Source: Planctomycetia bacterium
GTDB taxonomy: Bacteria > Planctomycetota > Planctomycetia > Pirellulales > UBA1268
Assembly (NCBI GenBank): GCA_014192425.1
Contig: BJHK01000003.1
Location: forward strand, 185,212 to 249,211
Length of the DNA: 64,000 bases
Direction of reading: 5' to 3'
A program made the translations under genes and the position numbers. Positions 29,463 through 38,306 of this stretch are shown piece after piece (position 1 is the stretch's first letter; every line of letters begins with the position of its first letter). A model generated the notes under the pieces. The model made no database searches. It was not told the origin of the DNA and saw only the letters and a program-made list of their open reading frames with translations.

Positions 29463-31054
29463 GCCGGGCCCGCCGCGGCGACGGCGGCACCCGCCTCCGC
29501 GGCATAGGTGCGGAAGTTCTCCCGGAACCGGCCGGCGAGCCGGCGGGCGGCTCCCTCCCAGGCGGCTGGATCGCCCCAGGCCCGCCACGGCACGAGCAGT
29601 TTCTCGTCCACGCCCGGCACCCGCGTCACCGCGTCGAGGCCGAACACCGGGTCCCGCTCCACGGCTGCGGCATCGACCGCGCCCGCATGGATGGCGTCGA
29701 TGATCCGGCGCGTGGCACCGAGGTCGATGCGCCGCCCCGTGCCGTAGCCCCCCCCGGTCCAGCCGGTGTTGACGAGCCAGACCCGCGTGCCGTGCCGCGC
29801 GAGTTGTTCAGCGAGTAGCCGGGCGTAGACAGCCGGGTGCCGAACGAGGAAGGCGGCGCTGAAGCAGGCCGAGAAGGCGAGCTGCGGCTCCGAGACCCCC
29901 ATCTCCGTTCCCGCCACCCGGGCCGTGTAGCCGGAGAGGAAGTGATACATCGCCTGCTCCCGCGACAGCCGGCTCACCGGCGGCAGCACGCCCGACGCAT
30001 CGCAGGTCAGGAAGATCACGTTCCGCGGATGCGGCCCGACGCAGGGGAGCTTGGCGTTGGCGACGTGCTCGATCGGATAGGCGGCCCGGGTATTCTCCGT
30101 GATCGCGCTCGACGTGTAGTCGACGACCCGCGTCTCGGCGTCGTAGGCCACGTTCTCCAGCACCGCCCCGAAGCGGATCGCCCGCCAGATTTCCGGCTCG
30201 CGGGCCTCGGTCAGGTGGATGCACTTGGCGTAGCAGCCCCCCTCGATGTTGAAGACGCCGTCCGGCCCCCAGCCATGCTCGTCGTCGCCGATCAGCCGGC
30301 GCCGCGGGTCGGCAGAGAGCGTCGTCTTGCCGGTGCCGGAGAGTCCGAAGAACAGGGCCACCTCCCCCGCGCCGCCTCCCTCAGGCAGCGACTCGTTGGC
30401 CGAGCAGTGCATCGAGAGCACGCCGCGGGCGGGGAGCAGCCAGTGCATGTAGGTGAACACGCCCTTCTTCATCTCGCCGGCGTACTCGGTGCCGAGGATC
30501 ACCTGCTCGCGGCGTTCCAATGACAGGTCGATGCTCGTGCGGCTGGTCATCTGGCTCGTGAACGGATTGGCCGGAAACTGGCCGGCGTTGTAGATCACGT
30601 AGTCCGGGCTGCCGAACCGCTCCAGCTCGTCGAGCGCGGGGCGGATGAGCATGTCGTGCATGTACAGGGCGTGATAGGCCCGGGCACAGATCACGCGAAC
30701 CTTGATCCGGCAGGCCGGGTCCCAGCCCGCGTAGCCGTCGCAGACGTAGACCTGGTCGCGGGTGTTGAGGTAGTCGATCGCCCGCTGGCGGTTGAGGAGG
30801 AAGGTGTGCTCGTCGATCGGATGATTGACGGGCCCCCACCAGACGTCGGCCCGGGACTCGGCCGCCTCGACGACGTGCTTGTCACCCGGGCTGCGGCCCG
30901 TCTTGACTCCCGAGCGAATCGCGATCGCACCGCTCTCCACGATCGCGGCCCGTTCGCGGGACACGGCATCCTCGTAGAGCCGCCCGGGGGAGGCGTTGCG
31001 GATCACCGTCGGGACAGTGATCTCATGCGCAGACAGGTCGATGGGGAGGGGCAT
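29459..31054 (-). CDS. pckA: Phosphoenolpyruvate carboxykinase (ATP)
   Basis: It converts oxaloacetate and ATP to phosphoenolpyruvate, CO2 and ADP, the first committed step of gluconeogenesis. The 531-residue protein carries the kinase P-loop FFGLSGTGKTTLSADPRR near residue 240, the metal and substrate residues in MKKGVFTYMHWLLP and RRLIGDDEHGW, and the GGGYGTGRRI loop. Length and motif order match the ATP-dependent enzyme. The ATG at 31054 has GGAG six bases upstream. The stop overlaps the following MEKHLA gene, and the start overlaps the upstream membrane-protein gene by 32 bases. Confidence 0.95.
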   Translation of the reverse strand: MPLPIDLSAHEITVPTVIRNASPGRLYEDAVSRERAAIVESGAIAIRSGVKTGRSPGDKHVVEAAESRADVWWGPVNHPIDEHTFLLNRQRAIDYLNTRDQVYVCDGYAGWDPACRIKVRVICARAYHALYMHDMLIRPALDELERFGSPDYVIYNAGQFPANPFTSQMTSRTSIDLSLERREQVILGTEYAGEMKKGVFTYMHWLLPARGVLSMHCSANESLPEGGGAGEVALFFGLSGTGKTTLSADPRRRLIGDDEHGWGPDGVFNIEGGCYAKCIHLTEAREPEIWRAIRFGAVLENVAYDAETRVVDYTSSAITENTRAAYPIEHVANAKLPCVGPHPRNVIFLTCDASGVLPPVSRLSREQAMYHFLSGYTARVAGTEMGVSEPQLAFSACFSAAFLVRHPAVYARLLAEQLARHGTRVWLVNTGWTGGGYGTGRRIDLGATRRIIDAIHAGAVDAAAVERDPVFGLDAVTRVPGVDEKLLVPWRAWGDPAAWEGAARRLAGRFRENFRTYAAEAGAAVAAAGPA

Positions 31055-31751
31055 GCGAGGCTCCGGAGGCGGGGCTGGCGGGAGGTCGGGGCTGGGGACT
31101 GCTCAGCGCGGGTGCCGACCGGCGTGGCAACAGCAGCCCGCCGAGCGCGAGGGAGATGGCCGTGACGAGCACGATCCCGCCGAGGCCGCCGAACAGTCCG
31201 CCCCACGGGCTCGACCGGACCCGCAGTCGGCCGACCGCCTGACGCAGCCGGCGGCTGAACTCCGTCCAGCCCTCGGGGCTCGTCCGGGACCCGACCGCGA
31301 CCACGCTCACGCTGCGCATCGAGCCGCGGCCGTCGAGGTGCACCTGGATGCCGCGGGCCGGCAGGGCCGCCGTCTCCCCAGCCCAGCGGGCCGAGGCATC
31401 GAGGCCGGTGACGACCTCCGCCACGACGGGCCGCAACTGGTCGAGCGTGATGTTGTAGATCACCAGCCGCGGCCGCATGGCGAGGACGGCGACGGCCACG
31501 AGAAGCAGGAAGCCGGCGAGGAGCACGGGCACGCCGGCGACCGCGGGGATGCCGTCGGCCAACGGGGCGAGCAGGGCCAGCGGCCCGACGAGGACGAGCC
31601 CGGCGACACCGGCCGCGAGGAGGGCGAAGTCGAGGCTTCCCTGCAGCAGGCTCGGTCGGCGCCGCAGGTGCAGGCAGCCGATGCCGACGAGGTACAGACC
31701 GAGGGGCACGATGGCCAACCCGAGCGCGATCAGCGTCTGGAAACGGCTCAT
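31023..31751 (-). CDS. Small integral membrane protein of unknown function
   Basis: The 242-residue protein has about five hydrophobic segments, including LIALGLAIVPLGLYLVGIGC, FALLAAGVAGLVLVGPLALL, VPVLLAGFLLLVAVAVLAM and GGLFGGLGGIVLVTAISLAL. Between the third and the last is a soluble stretch of about 110 residues with a charged, conserved-looking core (VIYNITLDQLRPVVAEVV). No family was recognised. The ATG at 31751 overlaps the stop of the small upstream frame (ATGA). The last 32 bases overlap pckA, covering its start but not creating a conflict. Confidence 0.7.
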   Translation of the reverse strand: MSRFQTLIALGLAIVPLGLYLVGIGCLHLRRRPSLLQGSLDFALLAAGVAGLVLVGPLALLAPLADGIPAVAGVPVLLAGFLLLVAVAVLAMRPRLVIYNITLDQLRPVVAEVVTGLDASARWAGETAALPARGIQVHLDGRGSMRSVSVVAVGSRTSPEGWTEFSRRLRQAVGRLRVRSSPWGGLFGGLGGIVLVTAISLALGGLLLPRRSAPALSSPQPRPPASPASGASHAPPHRPVCA

Positions 31752-31858
31752 GGTCGCCACGCCATCCAGGCGAGGAAGGCGAACCAGGCCAGTTCGAGCG
31801 CACCGATGAGGAGCACGCCCGGCGGGGAGCCGCGGCCGGCGTCGGGTTCGGCGGCCAT
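31748..31858 (-). CDS. 36-residue single-helix membrane peptide
   Basis: An ATG at 31858, preceded by GGAGGGACG, opens a 36-codon frame: MAAEPDAGRGSPPG, then the hydrophobic run VLLIGALELAWFAFLAWMAW, then RP and stop. The stop TGA overlaps the start of the next gene (ATGA), and the frame begins 13 bases after the Minf_1886 stop. The strong ribosome site, clear single membrane helix and tight coupling argue that it is real. Its role is unknown; it may be a subunit or regulator of the coupled membrane protein. Confidence 0.65.
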   Translation of the reverse strand: MAAEPDAGRGSPPGVLLIGALELAWFAFLAWMAWRP

Positions 31859-31871
31859 CGTCCCTCCCTGC

Positions 31872-32360
31872 TCAGACCGGATCCGGCACGACGAACTCGA
31901 GGTCCCGCGCGAAGGCATCGCCGAAATCGTAGACCGCCTGGAAGTCCTCGCGCTTGTCGGACCGCGTCTTGCGCATCTGGCCGATGTCGATCATGTTGAA
32001 GACGATCTCGCCGAAATCGTCGGTCCGCGTGATGCCCCAGGCCTCCAGCACCTTGGGGGCGAGGTAGCCGTACTGCTGCAGCCCGTACAGCCGGGCCGCC
32101 TCGCAGAGCTGCTGGCCCGACACATGCCGCTCGGTCTGCCGGCCCCGGCTCTTGCCCCCCTTGGCCTTGGACTTCGTGGGCCGTTGCTCGACGGGCTCGG
32201 CAGCCGGCTCCAGTTCCTCGGCCGCCGGCTCGGCGCCGAGCCCCAGCGACTCCTGGGCGAACGACAGCGACTCGAGGACGAACAGGTAGGCGTCGAGCGT
32301 GTACCGCCGGTCCCGCTGGAGGAGCAGGAACAGAGGATGGGAGGGATCGACGATCGGCAT
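31872..32360 (-). CDS. Minf_1886 family protein
   Basis: The 162-residue protein contains VDPSHPLFLLLQRDRRYTLDAYLFV at the start. After an acidic, Glu/Pro/Lys-rich linker it has VSGQQLCEAARLYGLQQYGYLAPKVLEAWGI and DDFGEIVFNMIDIGQM, a pattern recognised in a family shared by planctomycetes and verrucomicrobia (Minf_1886 type). No function is known for the family. It starts the run of closely spaced genes leading to pckA and has GAGG upstream of its ATG. Confidence 0.85.
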   Translation of the reverse strand: MPIVDPSHPLFLLLQRDRRYTLDAYLFVLESLSFAQESLGLGAEPAAEELEPAAEPVEQRPTKSKAKGGKSRGRQTERHVSGQQLCEAARLYGLQQYGYLAPKVLEAWGITRTDDFGEIVFNMIDIGQMRKTRSDKREDFQAVYDFGDAFARDLEFVVPDPV

Positions 32361-32471
32361 CGAGAACCTCGGCTGCGGGCGGGTCCGGAAGTATAGCCCC
32401 GCGCGGAGCGGTCACGAACGCCCCGCACGCCGGGGGCGGGAACGGCACCGGGACGGCTGGCCGGCGCTGTG

Positions 32472-33461
32472 TCAGCGGGGCAGGTTCGCGGGAACCGGGG
32501 GCCGCGAACCGGGTGGCGGGGAAGCTCCCGGAGGCGTGGCCGGCCCGGGGGGCTGCTGCCCCTGCAGATCCTCGAGGACGTAGCGGTAGCCGAACGGCGT
32601 GGCGGGCTTGGAGAAGTCGCGGATCAGATCGAGCCCCCGGTCGAAGATGTTGGTGGCCGGATCGAACTGGTAGACGTCACGATCCTGGCCGCCGGGCTTG
32701 AAGATCTGAATCGCGGCCGGCATCAGGTTCGCTGTCTGGAGCATGAGCTCCACCTTGGAAAAGTTCGCCGCGTCGGCCTGGAACCGGGGTCGGGCCTCGA
32801 GCCAGATCTGCCCCTGCACGTTGGGTGGCGTGACGATCCGCATCCAGTAGCGCTTCTTGAGCGTCTCCGCCTTGGCACCGAAGACGAACGGCAGCGGACC
32901 GTCGCTGATCGCCTTGCCCTGCATCTCGGGGGGCAGCTTGGTCTCGCGGAGTTGCTTCTCGACATGGCGAAATTCGTAGATGCTGGCGCCATTGCAGACC
33001 CAGTGCTCGCCCACGTCGCCGGCCTGCGGCTCGTACCGTTCCGTCTGCGGGTTCCACTTCTTCGTGTCCTTGATGCGGAACGACCCTTTGTCGGGGGCCG
33101 CGTACTTGAGTTCGCCCGTGCTCTCGGCGAACTGCTTGCGAACCCCCCTGGCATCGAGCGGGCTCCAGGCGTTGTATTCCCACTTGATGAACCGGCACGA
33201 CCAGGTCGTGATCGCCGCGTTGCGGGCCTCCCAGGCGGCGAGCAGGCGGTCGAGGTCGGCCTGCTGCTGCGGCGTGAGCTGCGGGGCCTGTTGCGGCCGG
33301 GGCGGCGGCGCCGGCTGTTGCGCGGGGCTGGGCTGCAGCGGCTGCTGCGGCTGCTGCGCCGGGCCGTCCGCGCCGAAACCGCAGCACAGCACGAAGACGA
33401 TCAGGGCCGGGCGGACACGACGGCACCGCGGGGGCACGGACGAGGAACGTGGCAGGGGCAT
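32472..33461 (-). CDS. TIGR03009-type planctomycete secreted protein
   Basis: The 329-residue protein starts with an export signal (ALIVFVLCCGFG) and a Gln/Pro-rich low-complexity linker. The conserved domain begins near LDRLLAAWEARNAAITTWSCRFIKWEYN and includes GEHWVCNGASIYEF, GPLPFVFGAKAETLKKRYWMR and PNVQGQIWLEARPRF. This layout is found in many planctomycete paralogues (TIGR03009) and resembles the fold of lipoprotein carrier proteins such as LolA. The role is not established. It is divergent from ldhA across 162 bases. Confidence 0.8.
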   Translation of the reverse strand: MPLPRSSSVPPRCRRVRPALIVFVLCCGFGADGPAQQPQQPLQPSPAQQPAPPPRPQQAPQLTPQQQADLDRLLAAWEARNAAITTWSCRFIKWEYNAWSPLDARGVRKQFAESTGELKYAAPDKGSFRIKDTKKWNPQTERYEPQAGDVGEHWVCNGASIYEFRHVEKQLRETKLPPEMQGKAISDGPLPFVFGAKAETLKKRYWMRIVTPPNVQGQIWLEARPRFQADAANFSKVELMLQTANLMPAAIQIFKPGGQDRDVYQFDPATNIFDRGLDLIRDFSKPATPFGYRYVLEDLQGQQPPGPATPPGASPPPGSRPPVPANLPR

Positions 33462-33623
33462 GGGCGCTGGCTCCACGGGCGGACTGGGGGCCGGAGGATA
33501 GCAGGCCGCAAAGCGGCGGGCGAGGGCGTTTCTCCGCGCCCGGAACGGTGGAAATCGGGCTCGGCGCCGGATTTTCCGTACACTCGTCCGAGCGTCGTTC
33601 CTGCCCCGACCGGGAGCCCCCTG

Positions 33624-34616
33624 ATGCGCATCGCCGCCTTCTCCATCAAGCCCTACGACCGCGAGTTCCTCGCCGCCGCATCCGCCGGCCTGCCGCTGGA
33701 GTGGGCCTGGTTCGAGGCCCGGCTCGACCGCGACACGGCCCGGCTCGCCGCCGGAGCAACCGCCGTCAACTGCTTCGTCAACGACACGCTCGACGCCGCG
33801 ACCCTCGAGGCGCTCTCCGCCCTCGGCGTGAAACTCGTGACCCTCCGCTGCGCGGGCTACAACCAGGTCGACCTGGCGTCGGCCGCCCGGCTCGGCCTGC
33901 CGGTGACCCGCGTGCCGGAGTATTCGCCGCACGCGGTGGCCGAGCACACGATCGGCCTCGTGCTGATGCTCGACCGCAAGCTCCACAAGGCCTACAACCG
34001 GGTCCGCGAGGGGGATTTCTCACTCCAGGGACTGCTCGGCTTCGACCTCCACGGCCGCACGGCGGGGGTCGTCGGCACGGGCAGGATCGGCAGCCGCGTG
34101 GTGGAGATCCTCCTCGGCTTCGGCTGCAGCGTGCTGGCCCACGATCCACGACCCGATCCGGCGCTCGTGGCCCGCGGCGTGCGGTTCGTGCCCCTCGACG
34201 AGCTCCTCGCCGCCGCCGACATCGTCACGCTCCACTGTCCGCTGACGGCGGCCAGCCGGCACCTCATCGACGAGCAGGCGATCGCCCGCATGAAGCCGGG
34301 CGTGATGCTGATCAACACCGGCCGCGGCGGGCTCATCGACACGCCCGCGGTGATTGCCGGGCTCAAGTCGGGGCGGATCGGGCACCTCGGCCTCGACGTC
34401 TACGAAGAGGAGGCCGAGTTGTTCTTCGAGGACCGCAGCGACTCGATCATCGCCGACGACGTCTTCATGCGGCTGCTGACGTTTCCCAACGTCGTCGTCA
34501 CGGCGCACCAGGCGTTCTTCACGCGAAACGCCCTGCAGGCGATCGCCGCCCAGACGGTCCGCAACCTCGTCCACTTCCAGCGCGGCGAGCCGCTCGAGGC
34601 CCGCGTCACGGGCTGA
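33624..34616 (+). CDS. ldhA: D-lactate dehydrogenase
   Basis: It reduces pyruvate to D-lactate with NADH. The 330-residue protein aligns by eye with the E. coli LdhA pattern: MRIAAFSIKPYDREFL at the start, TLRCAGYNQVDL, RVPEYSPHAVAEHTIGL, the NAD motif GVVGTGRIGSRVVEILLGFG, the arginine region LINTGRGGLIDT, GLDVYEEEAELFFEDRS with the glutamate, and VVVTAHQAFFT with the catalytic histidine. The ATG at 33624 has GGGAG seven bases upstream. One copy of the dispersed repeat follows its stop. Confidence 0.93.
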   Translation: MRIAAFSIKPYDREFLAAASAGLPLEWAWFEARLDRDTARLAAGATAVNCFVNDTLDAATLEALSALGVKLVTLRCAGYNQVDLASAARLGLPVTRVPEYSPHAVAEHTIGLVLMLDRKLHKAYNRVREGDFSLQGLLGFDLHGRTAGVVGTGRIGSRVVEILLGFGCSVLAHDPRPDPALVARGVRFVPLDELLAAADIVTLHCPLTAASRHLIDEQAIARMKPGVMLINTGRGGLIDTPAVIAGLKSGRIGHLGLDVYEEEAELFFEDRSDSIIADDVFMRLLTFPNVVVTAHQAFFTRNALQAIAAQTVRNLVHFQRGEPLEARVTG

Positions 34617-34641
34617 CGGGGCCGCCCGGTTTCTCGAGGGA

Positions 34642-34764
34642 TGTGGCCGGTTGGAGGCACGCACAGGAGCCGGGGTGCTTTGCCTGCACCACACGACGCA
34701 CCATCACGAATGAGGCCGCAACGGCAAAGTCCCCCGGCGACGAGCATGCCTCCAACCGGCCACA
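34642..34764. repeat. Double-stem dispersed repeat, copy 3
   Basis: The outer arms TGTGGCCGGTTGGAGGCA (34642-34659) and TGCCTCCAACCGGCCACA (34747-34764) pair perfectly over 18 bp. The inner arms GCCGGGGTGCTTTGCC (34669-34684) and GGCAAAGTCCCCCGGC (34723-34738) pair except at two central positions. The loop of 38 bases contains GACGCACCAT. It lies between convergent ldhA and speA. Confidence 0.88.
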
Positions 34765-34811
34765 CCGCTGCCATAGGGCCTGGAGGGTTCACCGCAACCG
34801 ACATGCCGCTC

Positions 34812-36731
34812 TCAGGCCGGCTCCTCGAGGTACGTGTAGCCCCCCAGTCCCTCCTCGTAGAACTTGAGGAACCGGCCCGCCTGGCTGTCGCAGATCCGCC
34901 CCTCGCGGACCGCCTGCTCGATCGAGTCCCGGAGCCGCTGCACGAGCTGGCCGGCGTCGAACTCGACGTAGTCGAGCACCTCGCGGACGGTGTCGCCCTT
35001 GATGACGGCGTCGACCACGGCTTCGCCGCGGTCGTCGAGGCTCACGTGCACGGCGTTCGTGTCGCCGAACAGGTTGTGGAGGTCGCCGAGGATCTCCTGG
35101 TAGGCGCCGATCAGAAACGCCCCGAGGTAATAGGGCTCGTTCCGCCAGGCATGCAGCGGCAGCGTCCGCTTCACGTCCCGGCGGTCGATGAACTGGTCGA
35201 TCTTGCCGTCCGAGTCGCAGGTCACGTCACCGAGCACCGCCGCATGCGTCGGCCGCTCGTCGAGGCGGTGGATCGGCATCACCGGAAACAGCTGCTTGAT
35301 CGCCCAGCTGTCGGGGATCGACTGGAAGAGGGAGAAGTTGCAGAAGTACGTGTCGGAGAGCGTGGCCTCCAACCCCTCCAGCTCCTCGGGGACGTATTCG
35401 AGGCTGTTCTTCAGCTTGGCGATCCGGCGGCAGATCGCCCAGTACAGGTTCTCGATGGCCGACCGCTGATCGAGCGGCAGGTAGCCGCTGGCGAACAGGT
35501 TCATGGCCGTGTCGAGGGCCTGCTGGGCGTCGTGGTAGCTCTCCAGCAGATTGCGGACGTTGATCCCCTGGTAGGTCTCCATCAGGTCGTGGAGCGGCTG
35601 CTCGGCATCGGCGGGGGGCTCGGAGACCTCGCCGCTTCCTCCCTGCTCCGAAACGCCGAGGACGCCGAAGATCAGCATGCTGTGGTAGGCGACGACGGCC
35701 CGTCCGCTCTCGGAGACGATCGTCGGGTGGGGCACGCCCGCCTCGTCGCACGCGTTCTGCACGTGATAGACGACGTCGTTGGCGTACTCCTGGAGGCTGT
35801 AGTTCACGCTCGACTCAAAGTTGGTCTGCGAGCCGTCGTAATCCACCCCCAGCCCGCCGCCGACGTCCAGGTAGCGCAGGCCGGCGCCGCGCTTCACCAG
35901 CTCGGTGTAGATCCGCGATGCCTCGTTGAGCGCTCCCTTGATGTGGCGGATGTTGGTGATCTGGCTCCCCTGGTGAAAGTGGAGCAGCTGCAGGCAGTCC
36001 TCCATGCCGCGGGACGCCAGCAGGTCGAGTCCCTTGACGAGCTCGCTGGCAGTGAGACCGAACTTGCTGCGAAACCCGCCCGACGACTGCCAGCGGCCGC
36101 TGCCCCGGGTGGCGAGCTTGACCCGCATGCCGATCCGCGGCCGGACACCGAGCTTCTCGGCGTACTCGAGGATCAGCTGCAGTTCGGAAAACCGCTCCAC
36201 GACCGGGATGATGTGCCGGCCGATCTTCTGCGCGAGCATCGCCGTCTCGATGAACTCCGCATCCTTGAAGCCGTTGCAGATGATCGGCGTCTCGTTGTCC
36301 GCCAGGGCGATGACGGCGAGAAGTTCGGGCTTGCTGCCGGCCTCGAGGCCGAAGCGATAGGGCCGGCCGAAGCGGAGCACCTCCTCGACCACCTGCCGCT
36401 GCTGGTTGACCTTCACCGGGTACACGCAGCAGTACTCCCCGCGGTAGCCGCTCTCCTTCATGGCGCTGGCGAAGGCGCCGTGAATCTCGCCGAGCCGGTG
36501 CTGGAGGATGTCGGCGAAGCGGAGCAGGATCGGCAGGTCGATGCCACGGACCTGGAGGCGATCGACGAGCGCCTTGAGGTCGATGCTCCTCGTCGGATCC
36601 TTGTCCGGATGGACGAGCAGGTGGCCGGTCGGGCTGACCGAGAAGTAGCCGTTGCCCCAACGGGACACCTCGTAGAGCTCCGCGGCATCCGCGCTGCTCC
36701 AGTGTTCGACATCGAGATCGACCGCTGCCAT
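34812..36731 (-). CDS. speA: Biosynthetic arginine decarboxylase
   Basis: It makes agmatine from arginine, the entry to one putrescine and spermidine pathway. The 639-residue PLP enzyme shows YCCVYPVKVNQQRQVVEEV with the cofactor lysine, GLEAGSKPELLAVIAL, HFHQGSQITN, DVGGGLGVDYDGS and the C-terminal EPYYLGAFLIGAYQEILGDLHNLFGDTNAVHV, all typical of SpeA. The ATG at 36731 has GAGGAG a few bases upstream. It converges with ldhA, with the repeat in between. No other polyamine gene is in the window. Confidence 0.95.
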   Translation of the reverse strand: MAAVDLDVEHWSSADAAELYEVSRWGNGYFSVSPTGHLLVHPDKDPTRSIDLKALVDRLQVRGIDLPILLRFADILQHRLGEIHGAFASAMKESGYRGEYCCVYPVKVNQQRQVVEEVLRFGRPYRFGLEAGSKPELLAVIALADNETPIICNGFKDAEFIETAMLAQKIGRHIIPVVERFSELQLILEYAEKLGVRPRIGMRVKLATRGSGRWQSSGGFRSKFGLTASELVKGLDLLASRGMEDCLQLLHFHQGSQITNIRHIKGALNEASRIYTELVKRGAGLRYLDVGGGLGVDYDGSQTNFESSVNYSLQEYANDVVYHVQNACDEAGVPHPTIVSESGRAVVAYHSMLIFGVLGVSEQGGSGEVSEPPADAEQPLHDLMETYQGINVRNLLESYHDAQQALDTAMNLFASGYLPLDQRSAIENLYWAICRRIAKLKNSLEYVPEELEGLEATLSDTYFCNFSLFQSIPDSWAIKQLFPVMPIHRLDERPTHAAVLGDVTCDSDGKIDQFIDRRDVKRTLPLHAWRNEPYYLGAFLIGAYQEILGDLHNLFGDTNAVHVSLDDRGEAVVDAVIKGDTVREVLDYVEFDAGQLVQRLRDSIEQAVREGRICDSQAGRFLKFYEEGLGGYTYLEEPA

Positions 36732-36858
36732 CAAAGCTCCTCATGACGGACCGTCGCGGGACGCGCCGGCGACGCTGTCCCCCAGAGTGTAGCGTGACCC
36801 GCGGACGAGGCCATGCCAACCCACGCGGACGCCCCGGCTGAGCGGCTGCCGCGGCGGG

Positions 36859-38292
36859 CTACACCCGGACGCGGGTCCAGTTCGTGCCGGTGAAGATGAC
36901 GAGCATCGCCAGCCCGCGGATGGTGAGGTCGATCGCCATGGCGTACCAGGCCCCCGCCGCGCCCAGCCCGAGGCCGGGAACGACGGCCCCGCCCGGCAGG
37001 GGCACGGCCGGCCAGGCGAGGAACGTCGCCAGCGGAAGGCGGACGAGGATCAGGCTGACGAAATTCACGATCGCCGGCAGCCGGGTTGCCCCGGCGCCGC
37101 GCAGGCCCCCGGAGAACACCATGAGCAGGGCCAGCGGCGGCTGGGCGAAGGCGACGATCCGCACCAGTTCGGCCGTCAGGGCAGCCACCTCGGGCTGCCG
37201 GCCGGCGCCGCCGGTGAACCAGGCGGCCAGCGGCCGGGAAAAACCGAGGAAGACGGCCGCGGCCGCGGACATGAGGACGACGCAGGCGATCGCCGCCGCC
37301 CACACGCTCCCCCGGGCCCGGCTTTCGTCCCGGGCCCCGAGAAACTGGCCGGCGAGGGTCGCCGCCGCGATTTGGAAGGCACTGCCCGGCAGGAAGGCGA
37401 GTGACTCGATGGCGATCGCCACCGAGTGGGCGGCTGCATCCACGTTGCCCACCCGGTTGACGATCGACAGAAAGGTCAGATGACAGGCCGAGTTGGCCGC
37501 CGCATCGATGCCGGCGGGCAGCCCGGTCCGCAGCAGCCGGCGCAGGGAGTCGCGATGCGGACGCCAGTCGGCCCGTCGCGGCCGCAGGCCGGTGGCCGGC
37601 CGGGCGAGGAGCAGGCCGACGACCAGCGCCCCACAGCCGTAGCCGATAAACGTCCCCCAGGCGAGGCCGTCCCAGCCGAGCCGGGGCAGGCCGCCGACAC
37701 CGGCGGCGAGGGCGAAACTCGCGGCGGCGTTCACCAGATTCACCGTCGTCATCGCCACGAGACCGGCCTGCATGTCGCCGGCGCCGCGGAGGATCGCCAC
37801 GCCTACGTGGATCAGCATCATCAGCGGCAGGGCCGGGATCACGATCGCCAGGTAGCGGACGGCCAGATCGGCGCTCGCGGCCGGGAGCCCGAGGCTGCGG
37901 ACGAGGCCGGGGCCGACGGCGGCGGCGACCGCCAGCCCGGCCACGACGAGGGCGGCACCGACGACGAACGCCTGGGCGCCGAACCGACGGGCGGCCTGCC
38001 GGTCGCCGGCGCCGACGCTGCGGGCCACGAGCGCCGTGACGGCCACCGCCGGGACGGCGAAGACCGCCGGCAGGAAAGCCAGGCAATAGGCCACGAGACC
38101 GACGGCGGCCAGCGGCGCCTCGTCGGCGAACAGGTTCCCGGCCAGCCACTTGTCGGTGAATCCGACGGCGATCGCGAGGAACTGCTCGCCCAGCACGGGC
38201 AGCACCTGGCCGACGAGTGGGAGGACCGTGCCCGCCTGCCGGGCCACACCCCCCGCCCGATCCGGCCGCGCAGCGCGGGGCGTCCCGGGCAC
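36859..38292 (-). CDS. MATE family efflux transporter
   Basis: The 477-residue protein has about twelve hydrophobic segments in two similar halves. The N-terminal half includes GFTDKWLAGNLFADEAPLAAVG, which corresponds to the family's substrate and cation region. MATE transporters export toxic compounds in exchange for H+ or Na+; the substrate here is unknown. The start is a GTG at 38292 without a strong ribosome site, 14 bases after the DUF1501 stop, which suggests co-transcription with the two genes upstream. Confidence 0.85.
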   Translation of the reverse strand: MPGTPRAARPDRAGGVARQAGTVLPLVGQVLPVLGEQFLAIAVGFTDKWLAGNLFADEAPLAAVGLVAYCLAFLPAVFAVPAVAVTALVARSVGAGDRQAARRFGAQAFVVGAALVVAGLAVAAAVGPGLVRSLGLPAASADLAVRYLAIVIPALPLMMLIHVGVAILRGAGDMQAGLVAMTTVNLVNAAASFALAAGVGGLPRLGWDGLAWGTFIGYGCGALVVGLLLARPATGLRPRRADWRPHRDSLRRLLRTGLPAGIDAAANSACHLTFLSIVNRVGNVDAAAHSVAIAIESLAFLPGSAFQIAAATLAGQFLGARDESRARGSVWAAAIACVVLMSAAAAVFLGFSRPLAAWFTGGAGRQPEVAALTAELVRIVAFAQPPLALLMVFSGGLRGAGATRLPAIVNFVSLILVRLPLATFLAWPAVPLPGGAVVPGLGLGAAGAWYAMAIDLTIRGLAMLVIFTGTNWTRVRV

Positions 38293-38306
38293 GGCGGGTT
38301 CGGGAC

